A stretch of DNA of 64,000 bases, from assembly GCF_021018895.1 (NCBI RefSeq), contig NC_079378.1, positions 10,971,501-11,035,500 of the forward strand, read 5' to 3'. Positions 1 to 14,229 of this stretch are shown piece after piece. How positions within the stretch are numbered: position 1 is the first letter of the stretch; every line of letters begins with the position of its first letter. This DNA comes from Seriola aureovittata. Lineage: Eukaryota > Chordata > Actinopteri > Carangiformes > Carangidae. The notes below the pieces were generated by a model. The model did no database searches and was not told where the DNA came from. It worked only from the letters and a program-made list of their open reading frames with translations. A program made the position numbers and the translations under genes.

Positions 1-3000
1 CATCACATTAATAGAGAAGGTAATGCATTTGCAGTTACATTTCCTTCAAGACGTATTTGCTGCTACAAATTAGTTGTAAATAAATATAATTTCTAGGAGA
101 CAGGGTTGATGTAGCACAAAATGGACTGGAAAAGTTTCCAGAAAAAATAATCTCAGGAGTAATTATCCCATGTTCCATCCAATCATATAACGTAAAACAT
201 TTAAGTAGTTGTATGTAATTTTGTAGGAGACAAACTAATTGCTAACTAACCAAAACTAATTACAGTTATTGTGAAAGCAAACCAGCTTATGTGTCTTCAT
301 CGTGCCATAAAATTATACATTATATGTTGTCTTTATTGTTTTTGCCAAGTTCATCTAATGCTTGAGCCGTTAGTGGTTGATCTGTTGATTTGAACAAAGC
401 TATGGCATGTCATTCTTTTTTCTCTGAAGTGAAAAAAAAGACACACACTGAAACTGTACACCTTAGAAATCAAAGAATAATTTCAGCTCCTGGGCCTTTG
501 CAAACTTTTCACTGAACAGAGAACATAAAACATTTTCTCTGTGCATATTAAACTCATTTCAGTGTTGAGACTATGTTGGCATTATTTTTTGTTTCAGGAG
601 GACAACGCTATGAAAGACAAGAGTACAAGCAAAATGTTGAAATGAACGATTGATAATTTGAACAAACCACTTCGTTTAGCAAAATTTGCATTCCATTGTA
701 TGAAGTGGCACTTTTCTGTGATTCTCTCCGACCGGCTCTAATGGAGAGAAAATGACTTCAGAGCAGATCAGGCCTGGTATGATTTCCTATTGTCACAAGG
801 CTTTATGAAACAAAAGGTGACCTTCAGCTTCCTACACTCTCATCTTTCATTGTGTTCCTAATTTCTCCCACTATAGATAACCAGTCATTTGACGACCACT
901 AAACATAGACTCTTGTGACCAGGCTTAACTCCTTTGGGTCACATAAAAGACAAGATTGGTAGTCCGGGCAGTAAAACACAGACCTACCTTCCTTCTTTGT
1001 ACAGTCGCAGAGGTCATCAGCACAATTTGCTCTGCTTGAAACAAATTAAAAAGTCGGCGTGCCCCTCACACCTCAAAAGAAAGTGAGTTTAAAATAGTCT
1101 AGCTTTAATTAGACTTACCCTGCAGTGTTATTTCTCTGGGTTGTTTGAAATATTTTCTTTCTACCTTATAGTTGGAATATTATGGAATAATGTAATGTAA
1201 TTTAGACACTTTTATTAAACATAAAAGTAGGAAGAAGAAGGAAAAGTATTCACAGGGAGTAAACGACTCTTGTCTTTGAAATTAGTCTCAAACATGCTGC
1301 CAAAATCGCAAGAAAAGCTCTATGATATTTCAGGTCTTGTGACATCAGAAAAAAAAAAAAAATTCATATACCATCATATAATCATATAATTGGTTGTTAA
1401 TGTGTCTCAATGATTATAAATACCTTGTTCTGTAACCATACATGTAAAACATGGATAGGCAAGGCTTGAATTTATCCTCGGGGGAAAAATTAGCCAATGT
1501 ATAAAATCCAATCTAGAAGCTAATTATATCAGGTAAACCTCCACTGTATGCGCAGTCATGGGGGACAATTGAAGAGACAATACAACCTTCATGAAACATG
1601 TCCTAGAGACACTTTAATCAAGGCACATGTGATGGGAAATTCATCAATCTCTTAAAAAAGCATCTAGCTTTGATTAATTTGCAAGCGCCTACCTTTTGCA
1701 GTAATTGGATTGTTACAAGCCAACGGGGAAAGGTTTGCTACACTACTAAGAGAGAGCTATACACACACTCAAACTGCTGAGGTGCAATGGGATGTTTTTT
1801 TCAGATTCAGCGCCATAGATCATGTTCTGGCACCTCGGCCAAGTCTAAAAACCGAGAAATGACGCCTCAAAGTTTGGTGGATGATCAGACTCGGGTAAGA
1901 GAAGGAAGTGGAACAAGTCGGTCCCTTTCTGATGAAGTTATTTATGAACACCAATTAAATACCAGCAACAGCACAATCAGCTGAGCTGGAACACAGCCAA
2001 GGATGCAACACTCTATTCTCCACCATCCACCAACGCGTTGACATCTCATCAACATGCAAGTGCACACATCTGCACATACATGAGTGCAATGTGTTATTTT
2101 TGTATCGATGTAAAAAAGACACACGCTGTGTTACAGAATTTTTAAAGGTCTGTTATTGTTAGTACAAAACCCTTTTGACAATAGATGAATAGATCTGATA
2201 CAACAATGTGCTCTATTGTGAAAACCCAAACCAGAAACCCATCCATATTTATAACTGCTGCAGTACCTTCATCGTGTTAAAGCTGGTCCCTAAGTAGCTG
2301 CTTGATATCAGTTTAAAGCATCTATCAAAGCTGAAGATGTTGAAATTTATTCTACCAGACCATAGTAGTTATATTTACTTTCAATTCCTTTTCATGGATT
2401 TTTTTTTTTTTATTACCTGTTTCCGTCAATGTGGATTGTCCAAACCCATGTACATTGCAGCCCTTCTCCCCTCTACTGTACATCCGTGACACGACTTCTT
2501 TTCAACTATTTGCACATTTTCCACTGCCCATCCAAACAGTAAGACTCACTGTTTTAAACCACAGTTTAAATGTTGCGTTCACTTGGTTTCATAATGAATT
2601 TGTCTTCCTCCTGCACAGTTTACTAAGTTAATATGAAGCTAATGACAGTGGAGCCTCACAGTCACAATATATATTCTTCATGAGACAGGATCCCCTTTAA
2701 GGCACCGTACATGCCAAAATAAAAGTCAGTGCCAAATGGGTTCAGTTGGCTAATGTAACTAAAATGGTGTCGGAAGACTCTGACAAATGCGCGGATAAAA
2801 AAGCTTCAAAACGTGGTCATTGTAGGTAATTTTAACAGCATCGCATGGAACTTAGCATGCTGAGTCCATTCTGATTACTTGATCCCATGTGGACGCTGTT
2901 GTAAAAATCTTAACATTCTGCTAGACCTCCTCCCTGCCTTTATGGACCCCAAGTCTCTCAAGCAATTTGCAGATATGAATACTGACGGTGCTCTGGGCAG

Positions 3001-4315
3001 CAAGGCAGTAGCAATGTTGAAACCCCACCCAACAGCTAGAGGCTGCGGTTTGCTCGTTCCCAAATCAGTGTATACATACGCTGTTGAAGTGTCCTTGAGC
3101 AGCTGCAAGATTTGTTTTTTTTTCTCAGTAGCTGCTCTGCATTCTGATCTCCCTGTTTATCGGGAATAACATTAGAATCATTTTAATATTTCTCAGGATA
3201 CAGAGCCCTGTGTCCTGAGAGATAATATCACATCGGACAGACCAGGTAAAAGTAATTAACAGCAAACATGTGGAGTTCCATGTTAATATCATGTCATAAA
3301 AACAAGTTACTCGCTTGAGAAATCTTCTATGTCATAAACTCAACCACAAGAAATCATAATAAAATGGGATCAGCAGCTCTAATATAAAAGGCAGGTAGAT
3401 CAAGAATGTATTGTTGTTATAGTGTATTATATGAATGACTGGATGTGGACCAACCCAAAACTATAGGCTTCCACAATGTCCTCCTGTTTGTTTGTTTTTT
3501 GTGTGGTTTTTTTTAAACCTTTACACTTGCTTTATTTGACTTAACTGTAATGCAGCACCTTGATTAGCGATACACTGTTTTAAACCCAGCATGAAAAAGT
3601 AAACAAGTATTGAAACAGCCTGTTCAATGTTTGGTAGATTTAGCATTTTCCCACCGTATTTGTATTTGTGCAGCAATTAATTCATCTTGGTTATGAAAAA
3701 TATGACAAACACATTTATGCACAAGTTTTTGGCAAAGCTTTCCAAAAACGAGCCATTTCAGACTCTCGCTTTAATTACATCCCCTTGTTATTTGTCACAA
3801 GTAGATGCTTACATAAAGGTAAACTTGGGGCAAAACTCTGTGGTATACACAGTACAAATGTACTTATACTATTTTATTGCGTTGTATATTGAGGCTAATG
3901 GTGTTATTGCCTTCACGCATTCACAACTTGAAGTGCAGATATAATGGAGTGATTTCTGAAAAGGCAACAGCTGGCCCCGAAACCCAATTATCCAACAAAC
4001 TGCTGTTACCTGATTGTGAGTTCAAAAGGAAATTCTTGTCCTGTTGCCAAATGAATGTGCAGACGCTTGGCCCCAACACCCTACCTTGTCTGATTAATGC
4101 TGATGCACAATTAAAAGCAGTTAATGTTTAATTTTTCCACGGACAGCCCGGCTTTCCGTGGAGCAATGTTTGAAAGGACATGGTGAAAATGTAATTTTTT
4201 TTTTTTTGTAATTTTTGTTCATTAAAAACATGTTAGTATTTTGATGTACATATATATAATTACATAGATAGTATTTCATTTAAGATAGATTTTGCCGGTG
4301 TTGTTGCATCTGTTC
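1..4315. other. noncoding, no gene seen
   Basis: AT-rich unique-looking sequence without a credible exon. 1480-1740 and 3960-4130 have the texture of conserved noncoding elements: TAAT/ATTA cores, balanced composition and no simple repeats. This is an impression only. Confidence 0.6.
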
Positions 4316-4429
4316 GTGTGTGTGTGTGTGTGTGTTTGCTCATGCATGTTGGCTGTGTTTCTCATGTGTAAATCCCTCTCCCAGAATGGAAAGGTCCCCA
4401 GGCATCCAGTCAATCTGACAAGTATTCCT

Positions 4430-4431
<2 letters not shown>

Positions 4432-4492
<61 letters not shown>
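4432..4492 (+). repeat. GT microsatellite
   Basis: About 30 uninterrupted GT units. A shorter run of about 10 units lies just upstream at 4316-4335. Confidence 0.98.
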
Positions 4493-4496
<4 letters not shown>

Positions 4497-7096
4497 GTTC
4501 ATTGGTATGCTGGGGCTTTCAGGTGAGCAACCTTCCACTGGGGCCACAGCACCTGAATCCAAACATCCATGCGGCTCCACTGTTTTCAGGCTAACGCGCT
4601 GACAGACGTCCTCCTACAGAGCCATCCATCTGCGTGTGTCTGTATTTGCTTGTTTATTTATTCCCTGCTATTTTCGGCTAATTTGCAGTGAGTGTGGGTG
4701 GCTTCTGTGCGAGGGGCCCAGGAGTCCCATATGCCTTGGGAGTTCAAGGTGAATTAGAGACGGAGTTGATATTCCAAGTTTTGGAGCTGAAGCACGGCAA
4801 ACAAATTGTGCTTTCAAAGGATTTATTGGAGGCGAATTAATAGTCGATGAACCAAAGAGACAAATTAAATTACTGCATAAATGCAATAAATTAAATGAAC
4901 CAACTTATTAATCAAAACCAAACTAAATAAATCAGAGACTGAATGGCAATTTTGAACGACGTTTGTTTTTGTTAGGATTTATTTTCACCTAAGATATTTA
5001 AAAATAGATTTGGTTCAAGTAAAGCTATTGAGCCTTTGTTTTTTCGTTCAATTTTCAAGTCCCATGATGCAAGCCAAAGTAGACTTGAATCAATAAACAC
5101 TGCACTGTGTCCAACTACACATCAGCAGGGGTGCTAATCATTCCCACAGTCACACCCTCCTGTTAAACTTCACGTTTAGTTGAATCAATGGTCCTGCTCG
5201 GTATTTCAAGATTTGGTAAGACTTTAGCCTATTTGCTTTACGTTATAATTATTTTTACCTTTGTCTAATTTCTTGTCTCTTGCTTCAGGCAAAAGTTTAA
5301 AAATCCAGCAGGCCTCACTCGTGAATGCAAACATTTTTTTTTTACCAATTTCTAGAGTCAAACCTATTTGAATCCTCCCATCACTTACTGTCAAGGAAAA
5401 CGAAGGAAATCGGTAGGAGCCAAAAGAACCAGCATGTCTGTATGTATATGCACATACATGCACTAACACACATACAGTACATACTGGAAAAAAAGGGGTT
5501 CCGGTTGAGCTGTTCTTATTTCACACCTGACCTGTGTTTGGACGGACGGTCAGCGGGCTGTCAGCAGAGGAACTGCTTCACTTGTTTGAATCCTGCTCCT
5601 CTTTCTTCCTCTTCTCCTACAGCTGCAAATGTCATTTAGAGGGATGGCAAGAACATGGGAGCGAAAAATGAAGGGGAAGGAGAAGTGAGGGAAGCATTAA
5701 GATAAGGGAGATGACATTGATGGTGATGATGAAGGGGCCTATATAGTGATTTTTTTTGGTTCCTATGCGCAAATCCAGTCATGGGGCCTCCCTTTATTAC
5801 CTCGAGGCTCAAGCACCACACATGCAGCATCCTTAGAGGAGCGTTAGCAGCTCTGTGGTAAAAACCCATTCACGTGAGGAGGAAAGCGGGGAAGATGAAA
5901 TAGGGAAAGGGAGAAGTAGCAAGCAAGTGAAGAAGAGGTTAGAGATGAGAGAAAAGGAGCATGTCAGGAAGAGGGAAGTGATGAAGATGCAAGCTGCGAG
6001 GGTATTTGTTTGTGGCATCGGCGGGTGTGTTCAGAGCACCAGCTGGAGGTAGAGAGGGGGACTTGGTCCTCCACAGCTGCTGCATCTGTTCCAACTCGGA
6101 ACCGGTTGAAGCTCGCCCACATACTGACACATTTATCTATGTCAAGTGAACTTGTTTGTTTTGGCAGGCAAATGCACATGCACACACACACACACACCCA
6201 CCCACCCACCCACATGGAATAGTAAGCTTCAAGTCATAATGGTCAGAACCACCGTGTGTCAAACTAGATGTCACCAAGTAGAGACTGGGGAATACTCATC
6301 ACTGAACGTCACAAAAACCCAACAAAGCCAGCAATTTGTTGAATTGAATCATTAGTCTGGGCTCCAAGGCAATTACAACAGAATTTTGTTTCCCTGTCCT
6401 CACAAAAAAAAAAAAAAAAAAAAACCACGAATGTGGGGAAAGTGATTTTAATGATTGAACAGTTCTAATTATGTGCCATGTTTGTCTCCAGTAATGACAG
6501 GTTGTCTCAAACATTTTGTTGCCATATTGGCTTTCATTGTGTATAATGTTGATTATGAAAGATTACAGAGTTATTGACAATGAAGATGCCAATCACTGTT
6601 AACTCACATTGTTTGAGTTTTCTGGCTTTCTTTTAACTGCATGGGCCCATCTATTTTAGCATAGTACTACTTTCTGCCTCTCCTCATCATCAGCCTGAAT
6701 TAGTTAACCTATGTAGGAGTGTGTTCCTGTGTAGGAGTGGGCTTGTGTGTGTGTGTGTGTGTGTGTTTGTTTGTTTATGGATTTCATATGCAAGTGTTGT
6801 TGCGTGTAGGGGTTTTAAATATGTGTGTGCCAATGTAATGTAGGAGACAAATGCAGCACCTGATTGACATGCATAGCATCCGCCAGTAGCTGCCCTGTGC
6901 ATTCCACCAGCTGCAATCCGATGGTGCTGTATGAGCTGAACATACATTGACAGTGCTTATTTACGGCTCTGTGTTATTATCATTTTCATTTTCAACATTT
7001 TCATAGTATCATTCTGAGGTCAAGCTGCTTACACAACATGAGTGTACCTCTGGACTAGAACAATGACATGTCCCCACAATGGACCATGAGTTTATT
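4493..7096. other. noncoding, simple-repeat rich
   Basis: Contains purine-rich plus strand at 5640-6050, a CA/CCCA tract, a poly(A) run (6404-6424) and a GT run (6744-6766). No exon is recognised. Confidence 0.6.
6181..6214 (+). repeat. compound CA and CCCA microsatellite
   Basis: About eight CA units run directly into four or five CCCA units. Confidence 0.95.
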
Positions 7097-7578
7097 TTAA
7101 AGGTCCCATATTGTATAGAGTGAGATATCCATGTCTTTTTTATTATAAAGCAGAGAAAAGCACACAGCATGTATCCAGAAACTGAGCCTTAAAATGAACC
7201 ATCAGGACTTCTGTAACTTTGTGATGTCACAACAAAGCACTCACCGCTCTCAGCCATGCCCCCAAAGCCCCTGCCCACCTGGACCCACCATCCAAACTTG
7301 CAGGATTTGGTTTCTCTGAGTGTTTGCCTGAAATCTGCTATACTTTTATTTGATCACTCATAAAACAGGCAGGCAATCAGAAGAGAGGTTCGGAGTCTCT
7401 CTTCTGGTTGGCTCACCAACCTGTTGTTACTAAAATTCCAGAGAGATGCCTAAAAGAGCAGATGCAAAACTACTTTGGGATGGTTTTTGATACATAACAA
7501 AACCACAAACATATCTTCTTAAGTATATAAAACCTTCAAAATAAAATGCTGGAAAAGTGTAAAATATCTGACCTTTAA
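7097..7578 (+). mobile_element. nonautonomous DNA transposon flanked by TTAA
   Basis: The left end reads TTAAAGGTCCCATATTGTA and the right end reads AAAATATCTGACCTTTAA. Their inverted comparison gives TTAAAGGTC at both ends, with further matches at ATATT. Internally it has the AAGCAGAGAAAAGCAC and TTTGTGATGTCACAACAAAG blocks that I recognise from a common fish repeat whose full-length form ends ATATGGGACCTTTAA. It has no coding capacity. Confidence 0.75.
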
Positions 7579-8092
7579 CATCTGCTCTTGCCAAGCCCCT
7601 CTCCATTTATAATGTGAAACATAGGGCTGTTAAAACAAATTTAAATTCACACATTGAGTGAGGCCTGTGTTCTGTGGAGTCCTACAATGTCCTGCCTGTG
7701 TGTCATCTGCAAGGCAAATCACCGACCATGTTTGACCAAGCACTGTGTGAATCAGCATGAATCAGCAACTTGCTAGAATTCCTCGCTTTCCCTTAACTTT
7801 GTTTTCCCCTCCCTTCAAAAGCTGTTGAGGCTGCAGTGGAAATAATTATCGCGGGCTCCGATAGCATTCTGGGTGCAAAGTCAGGGGCTTATCAAGTCAC
7901 TCAGCATGGAGAAGGAGCCAGCTTAAATTTTTAAAAGCATAATCTTGAGGGGTAATGACATGGATGAGATGGGAAAGGGAGCATTTGCATTTTATCTTAA
8001 AACTCACAGTAACTTTTTTGAGGTACTACTGTGTCATGTTACATTTTGCAAACAAGCTAGGAGGTGGAAAACGCTTAAGTCACGATTTCTGA

Positions 8093-8106
8093 CCACTAGG
8101 TGGCAG
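8093..8106 (+). promoter_or_regulatory. CTCF-type binding site, consensus match
   Basis: CCACTAGGTGGCAG matches the vertebrate CTCF core CCASYAGRKGGCR at every position. A chance match to this core is uncommon, though such sites are also spread by repeats. Occupancy is unknown. Confidence 0.5.
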
Positions 8107-9958
8107 AAATCCTTCTACTTCAACTTCAAATGGCCAATGTGCTGCCTACTGACAGAAATAAAGATACATGGAACATCACGCAGGACTCTCCTGACAAGTA
8201 GCACAAGTGGCCAAACGCTGCATAAAGCTGCCGACAGAGGTGTTGGTTTTAACTTGGAAAAATCCAGGTAAAACAAGATGTAAATTTATTTGATGATTGA
8301 ACCGAATTTAATGAATATAAAAAGACCTATTTTACTCATACATTTTCATAGATTACTATTGTTTAAAAAAACATCATTGCAGTAGCTTTTTTTTGTCAGT
8401 GTTAGTTGTTGTTGCTTAATGTGTTGATGCTTTTTTTTTTAACCTTTAGGCTACGGTTAAACCTCTAAGAAAAAAGGTTTTACCAAGCGTCACTGAACAA
8501 GTGGGATTAAATAACATGTGGCCATTGTGTTTGGGAATTGAGAATGGTCTCTACAGTGTTTGACAGAGGCATGACAATCCCTGAAAACACATTAATTCTG
8601 GCCAGAGTGGTAAAAGCAATGCTGTCTTTACCACCAATACAACAGGGGCCAGAACCCCCCCCCCCCGCTTTCACGCTGATAAAAAGCTAAGAAAGTAATT
8701 TTGGGGTGAGTCCTGTGAGAAAAGCAAAAGTCATTCCGACCTGTTTGCAGCTTCAGGGATCAAGTTCAGCATTAGAGCCTCAGAGTGTTCTCAGGGAGTA
8801 ATTATCCTTGAAGCAGCTTCTAAAGAGAGGGAACATGACAAGTTAAAAGGTCTTTTTTGCCCGCCATGTAGAGGAAGAGAGTCTGAGAAAAATGTTTTGT
8901 ACCTAATTTTGTTGTTGAAAGTCTAGAGTTCAGGGAGAGGCCAAGGTACGACATGCTTTCGTGACCTGGGGTGTAGTATACACTCATGAAGTCATGCTGC
9001 TCACGTTGCTTCAGAGTTTCCTGCTCTTTCCCATACAAGAATATCTATGTGTACAGTGCAATGCAAGTATTTAATATTCATGATCTATTGTTTTCCCGTA
9101 CGGTAAAAACTAAATATTTTTTGTCATCTTTCACACCACGTTTACTCCTCCATAATCAATCGTTTGTGCCAGAGAAGAAAGCCCAAGCTTTAGCTTGAAG
9201 ACGCATTTTATTCACACAGTGAAACTACAACTGGCATTTCTCATGAGCATTTGGATCACATAGCACTTGAGGGCAAAGTTGCAAATTGCACATTTCAGGT
9301 TGGATTATCTGGTGTGCATAGCAAACGTTTGGCTACTGTAGCACGTGCGTCACTGCTGCGGCATTTATTCATTTCTGGCGCCCAAGGCGATGCGTATAAG
9401 CTCAGAGGAGTTGACACCGATTCAGAAATGTTTTCAGTGTAAATTAAAGACAACTGACACGACTTTCATGTTAATACAGTGGCACGCAGCACAATAAGTG
9501 GTTAGTGTTTTGATGTAAAGGAGGTTCCATCATCCAGCCGCTGAATCAGGTGTTTCTCAGATCGGGAACAGCAAGCGGGGAAAAAAGAGGACTGGAACGC
9601 GCTGATTGATCTGCGGCCTTTCATAATTCAAAACCGACCAATGTTTTGACAGCACTGATGACTGATGAAGACAAAGCAGTGACTAATGGTCACTGTTTTC
9701 TTTGTTCTACCTCAGTTGAGAGACTGTCATTTTTGTATTGATGTTTCACTCAAACAGGGTGTATATTTATCTTGGCTTAATTGGTATGATCATTGTAATT
9801 GGTATTCATTCAGCATGCCAATGTCAATTGGGGACAGTTCTCCACATTCATCTAGTCAATTAAGGTAATCTTCATTGAATTATGGTTTGTTCTCATTTTC
9901 ATGCTCTGTTGCTAATTAAAGGTCTTGGGATTTGTTCATCTTTGATTGTCATCACATT

Positions 9959-9990
9959 CACGTTGAAGTGGATCGTCCCACTTCAACGTG
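9959..9990. repeat. perfect 13-bp hairpin
   Basis: The arms CACGTTGAAGTGG and CCACTTCAACGTG flank the 6-base loop ATCGTC. All 13 pairs are perfect. The flanks are ordinary AT-rich DNA with no gene nearby. Confidence 0.95.
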
Positions 9991-12051
9991 GATGTCTGGC
10001 ATTGATTTTCACTCATCGTTCTGATCTCAAAACAAACCTGAGAAAGTTTGAGAGTCACAGTCACCGCCTTGTTCCTTGTGTGAGTCTGTGCACTTTAATG
10101 GCACCTGGAAAGCTCTGCACTTTGTAGTTGTTGGACTCAAATATGTTTGATTTGCAATGCGTTGCCTTTCTTGGTCATTTTAAACTTGCTCCAAAAATAC
10201 ACTCTCTGCTAACGCATTACTTGGTGTTTACTACTCTCTGACATAGATTTAGCCGTTTCCTTGTATTATAAGAACAAATATAAGGATCTTATTGTTATTT
10301 TAAAATTAGAATAGAATACATCGTATGAAAGTGTCCCTCATAATCAGTTTTTAAAACCTCCTTGTAATCATGAAATTATTAGTCTGGAAGTCAGCTTTTA
10401 TCAAGTAATGTTTTTACTTTTAATATTTTTATTGTAATATGCCATAGATGCTCTTTGAGAGATTACATGACATTCCTAAATAGATTCAATCATCTGGATT
10501 GAAAACAATGGGGTTACTGGTCAATATGAATCCAATCACCATGAACATACTGTACTTGTACCGTGTATGCAGGTGCATCTACATTACCAGTTACATACCA
10601 AACTACGCACTGCTCCGCATCCTGAAATCAAAGTGAAAATTAATAATCCACCCGGATTGTGGCCAACCCCGGTAATTTAGCGGCTAACTATTATAAAACC
10701 AGATAGCACAGATCCTTGTTTGTTTCCTGCATAAATCCTATGTGTACATTACGCCCAATTAAAACACAGCACAGAATGGTGAATGAGGAGCCACAGAGTA
10801 AAAACGCTGGCTAAAAAGTTTTGTATTTATGTCAGTGACATTTGGAGGTGTACTGCAGGTGAGGCAACTAAACTGCTGCTGTTGGCTGAAACTGAATTTC
10901 AGTGGTTTTGTCATGGTGGTTAAAAGAGGGGCAGGGTAAATCTCATCCTTCCTGTCACAACAGATTATTACTGGCATCCTCGTTTTTTTTTTCTGATACT
11001 ATAACGACACTATAAAAAAATATTATAGGAAAAAATCAAAGGTGTGGTCTGGCAAAGCTGTGGTCAAATAACAACGTGGTGACTCGAGTAGTTTCTGTAC
11101 CTGCTGAAATTTCAGGCTGCTTTCTAAAGACATACAAACAGAATTCCCATTACAAATGCAAGACATGCACACAAAGAGATAAATGGAGAACACTGCTGCC
11201 ACTTTAATAAATGGTCACTTGCTATGCTTGCTGATATTTCACAGGAAGCTGACGGTGCCCTGACTGTGACTCTAACAATAAACCATCTCCTCCAAGTACA
11301 ATCAGCGCAGTCTGTTTCTCTGTGAACCTACCACGCGTGCACTGAAATATGCAGTTTTGATTGACTGACTGTTTGACTGATTTATTCACGAAAAGTCAGA
11401 CAAGAATAGAAAATATACAAAACAGTCTCGCTGGATTTCACACAGACTGCATTATGTCAAATCTTGAGAAAGGTGTACTACCTCACATTTTACACAGTAC
11501 AGCTCTCATTAATCAAACACAACATACAACAACATTGATTGCTCATAATAATTGAGATTAATAGTTGATTGCCTGCTATAAAAGAGAAAGCAAGTTGGTT
11601 TAGTCTTTATTTGATGTATAAAGATACTGGTTTGTCTAATCATAGTGTTATTCTGGCAATGTGATGTGGAACACAATTACCCATAACAAATTGTTCGACT
11701 GTTTATGTTTCTTGGATTAGGACCAGCCCTTGCAACAAAAACAGGCTTGGTTTATTTCCACTGCTGTCATTTTCCAACAATGTCTTTATTGCCTGGGATT
11801 CTGTTGTAACCTTTGAAATCTTTGAAGTATTTAAGAGTCTTTAGAAACAATGGCTGAACACTTCAAGTAGAGGCTGAGAGACAAGTCATTGGCATGGAAC
11901 CACACTTAACATTTTATCCAAGGCCAAGGTATCGTACCGTAAGTGATGATTTCCTAAGAAAACAAGTACGATGCAAAGGTGAATTAGCAGAAGGATGCCA
12001 TTTCTTTTTACCACAAATTTGACATGCTGCTTTTTTTTTTTTTTTCCCCAG

Positions 12052-12204
12052 TGGGTTTCCACGTGTGTGATTTGCGATTTACTTAGATGGCTGAATCTTG
12101 AGCGCCATGTCCGAACATGGGAATGCTGTACAACCACCAGACACAGCTGGCACTTGGTGAGCTGCAAGAGCACAGGAGGAAGCAGGGATCGCAGTTCAGC
12201 AAGG
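12052..12204 (+). other. possible exon-like segment, unrecognised
   Basis: A long T tract ending CCCCAG (acceptor-like) is followed 153 bases later by AAGG|GTAAGT, a near-perfect donor. The frame starting at the acceptor is open throughout. A second frame from the ATG at 12118 reads MGMLYNHQTQLALGELQEHR and looks more protein-like, but has a stop upstream at 12101. No homology is recognised. It could be a first exon, a noncoding RNA exon, or chance. Confidence 0.17.
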
Positions 12205-13331
12205 GTAAGTGTGGGAGTGTGAGATTCTCAGAACATGAAGTGGTTCAAGAACAATTCAGCGTACAGGCTGCCCTATGAAAAACAGACAGCTGATCTCTAG
12301 TGGAGGCTGGCGCGGAGAGGAGTAGCTGCAAATAGACGCGGGGGGTTGTGGTTGTCCTTTCTGTTCACAAGACAAAATTTAGACTTGTGTATTTTAGCAG
12401 TGTTTTAAGTTGCAAACTGCAAACAGAAAGAGTAGAGTTCAAGCTTTTAGTCGATGATCCAGTGCGGATCCTGCAGATGATCATCTTTGTTGAAAATATC
12501 TATTATCAAACAGAGTGGAGGTATTCAACTTTACATGGTATTTTGGAGGAGCTTTAGGAAATCTAGTTGTGGCCTCCTGATAAGGATGTTTCTATCCTTT
12601 TTTTTTTGTATTCCTGACATCTAGTCCGGGTATCCACGAACCTTGCAATCACATTTTTTTCCTGCCTTTGGGATCGATGTCTGTCCATAATTTGTCACAT
12701 TTAATAAAAGGTGATTATGCACACACTCCACAGATTAGAACACCAAACCAGGAATGATTGATTGCGTTGTTTAAGAACACTGGAACACCCAGTCGACCTC
12801 CTGCAGCCCATTACAAGAATGACCTCACTGATGGATATTTACCTGTCACAGAAAGAGGTTCCTCATCCAAATAAGTTAATGAGTAACAAAAATCTGGGGC
12901 GATTTCTATAGAGAAGGAGAAGGTGATACCAATCTGATGGCAGTGGAACTATCCCCCGTCAATCCGTTTTATCGTTTCTGACAATCTGTGTGGTAACTAT
13001 GCAAAATTCTCACACGGAGGTACAACTCCACACCCACTTAGACATACAAAGCCACAGATAATGTAACCCGAGCAAGTCGTTTTTATCCAATCAAGGGCTA
13101 CGACGGCAACTTTATCTCAGTCTGCCGTGTTTCCTGGCTAATGCTCATGGAAAGTTTTACTTGACAGCTGTAATGGGATTAGAGGGAACCCGGAACCAGG
13201 GGGAGACATGTAACGCCTTTAAATGAGATGGAATGAAACTCTCCTAAACTATTCATCAGCTGAGACTAGCTGTGTTAAGTACAAGCATGTGAATAGGCAT
13301 GTGCACACGCACGCAGGAGTGAAAACACACT

Positions 13332-13356
13332 CACACACACACACACACACACACAC
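13332..13356 (+). repeat. CA microsatellite
   Basis: An uninterrupted run of about 12 CA units inside a CA-rich neighbourhood. Confidence 0.95.
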
Positions 13357-14229
13357 GAACGCACACAAAACCTAAGTGCCCTGTTCTTCCCTTACCTCCC
13401 TCCACCCAGTAAGACAGCCTTCCACATTAAGGCAGTCGTGTCTGAGTGTTGTATGAGTTACCGGAAACACTAGATTGCGCGCTACTTTGACTTTCCGAGA
13501 TGAGTGATGCCCCGAGGACATTTATCCTGCTGGCTAGATGGAAGACAGAAGCTGTAATCTATGCACATATCTCAGCTTCTGTCTTTCCTCCTCTGCTCTC
13601 TCCTTTTCAACACCTAAGTTAATGTAATTTCCATCAAAACAAGTGTTTTTCCGAATGAGGCTTGCATATCCGATAGTGTTGAAGAATTAATCTAGAGCGT
13701 ATCAGCATAACGTTCGCTGATGTATTTCACATGGTTGTCCCACAGTATCTGCTCTTTTAATACAATATTTCCATCATCAGGAATCGGCATCATGATTAGG
13801 ATATTGCTGGTTATGTTGAGGTAATCACAGCACTTTAGGAGTTTAGGAAAAAGGTTAAATATTGAAAAAGTCAAAGGTGACTTGAAAGAGACAGGGCATG
13901 TTTACTTCAGTATGATTTAATTGAAACCGTAATCTTTCCCTCGCCTTAACCAAAGTGCTTTTATTGTGACGGGACGGTGGAGACTTACTTTCCGATGCAA
14001 ACAACAGCATCAGTTGTTTCACAAATGCCCCAAAACAACATTTGTTTACGCTCAAGAGTGTCTTTTGCAATTGTGACGGGAGAAAAAATGGAGGTGAGGT
14101 GATGTTATTATAAAGCGACAAAGTCTGTGTGTGTGGCTCAACAAAGCGTCAGACTCACACGGGAGACGACTGCTCATTGAAACAAATCCCATTGTTTCTG
14201 TAACCTCTACAAAGCACTGATTTCAATCC

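Larger units (their letters stand above)
7579..14229. other. noncoding except one weak exon candidate
   Basis: Holds the CTCF-type site (8093), a C run (8657-8667), the hairpin (9959) and the exon-like segment at 12052. 7830-7930 and 9830-9950 look like unique sequence, possibly regulatory. Nothing else is recognised. Confidence 0.55.
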
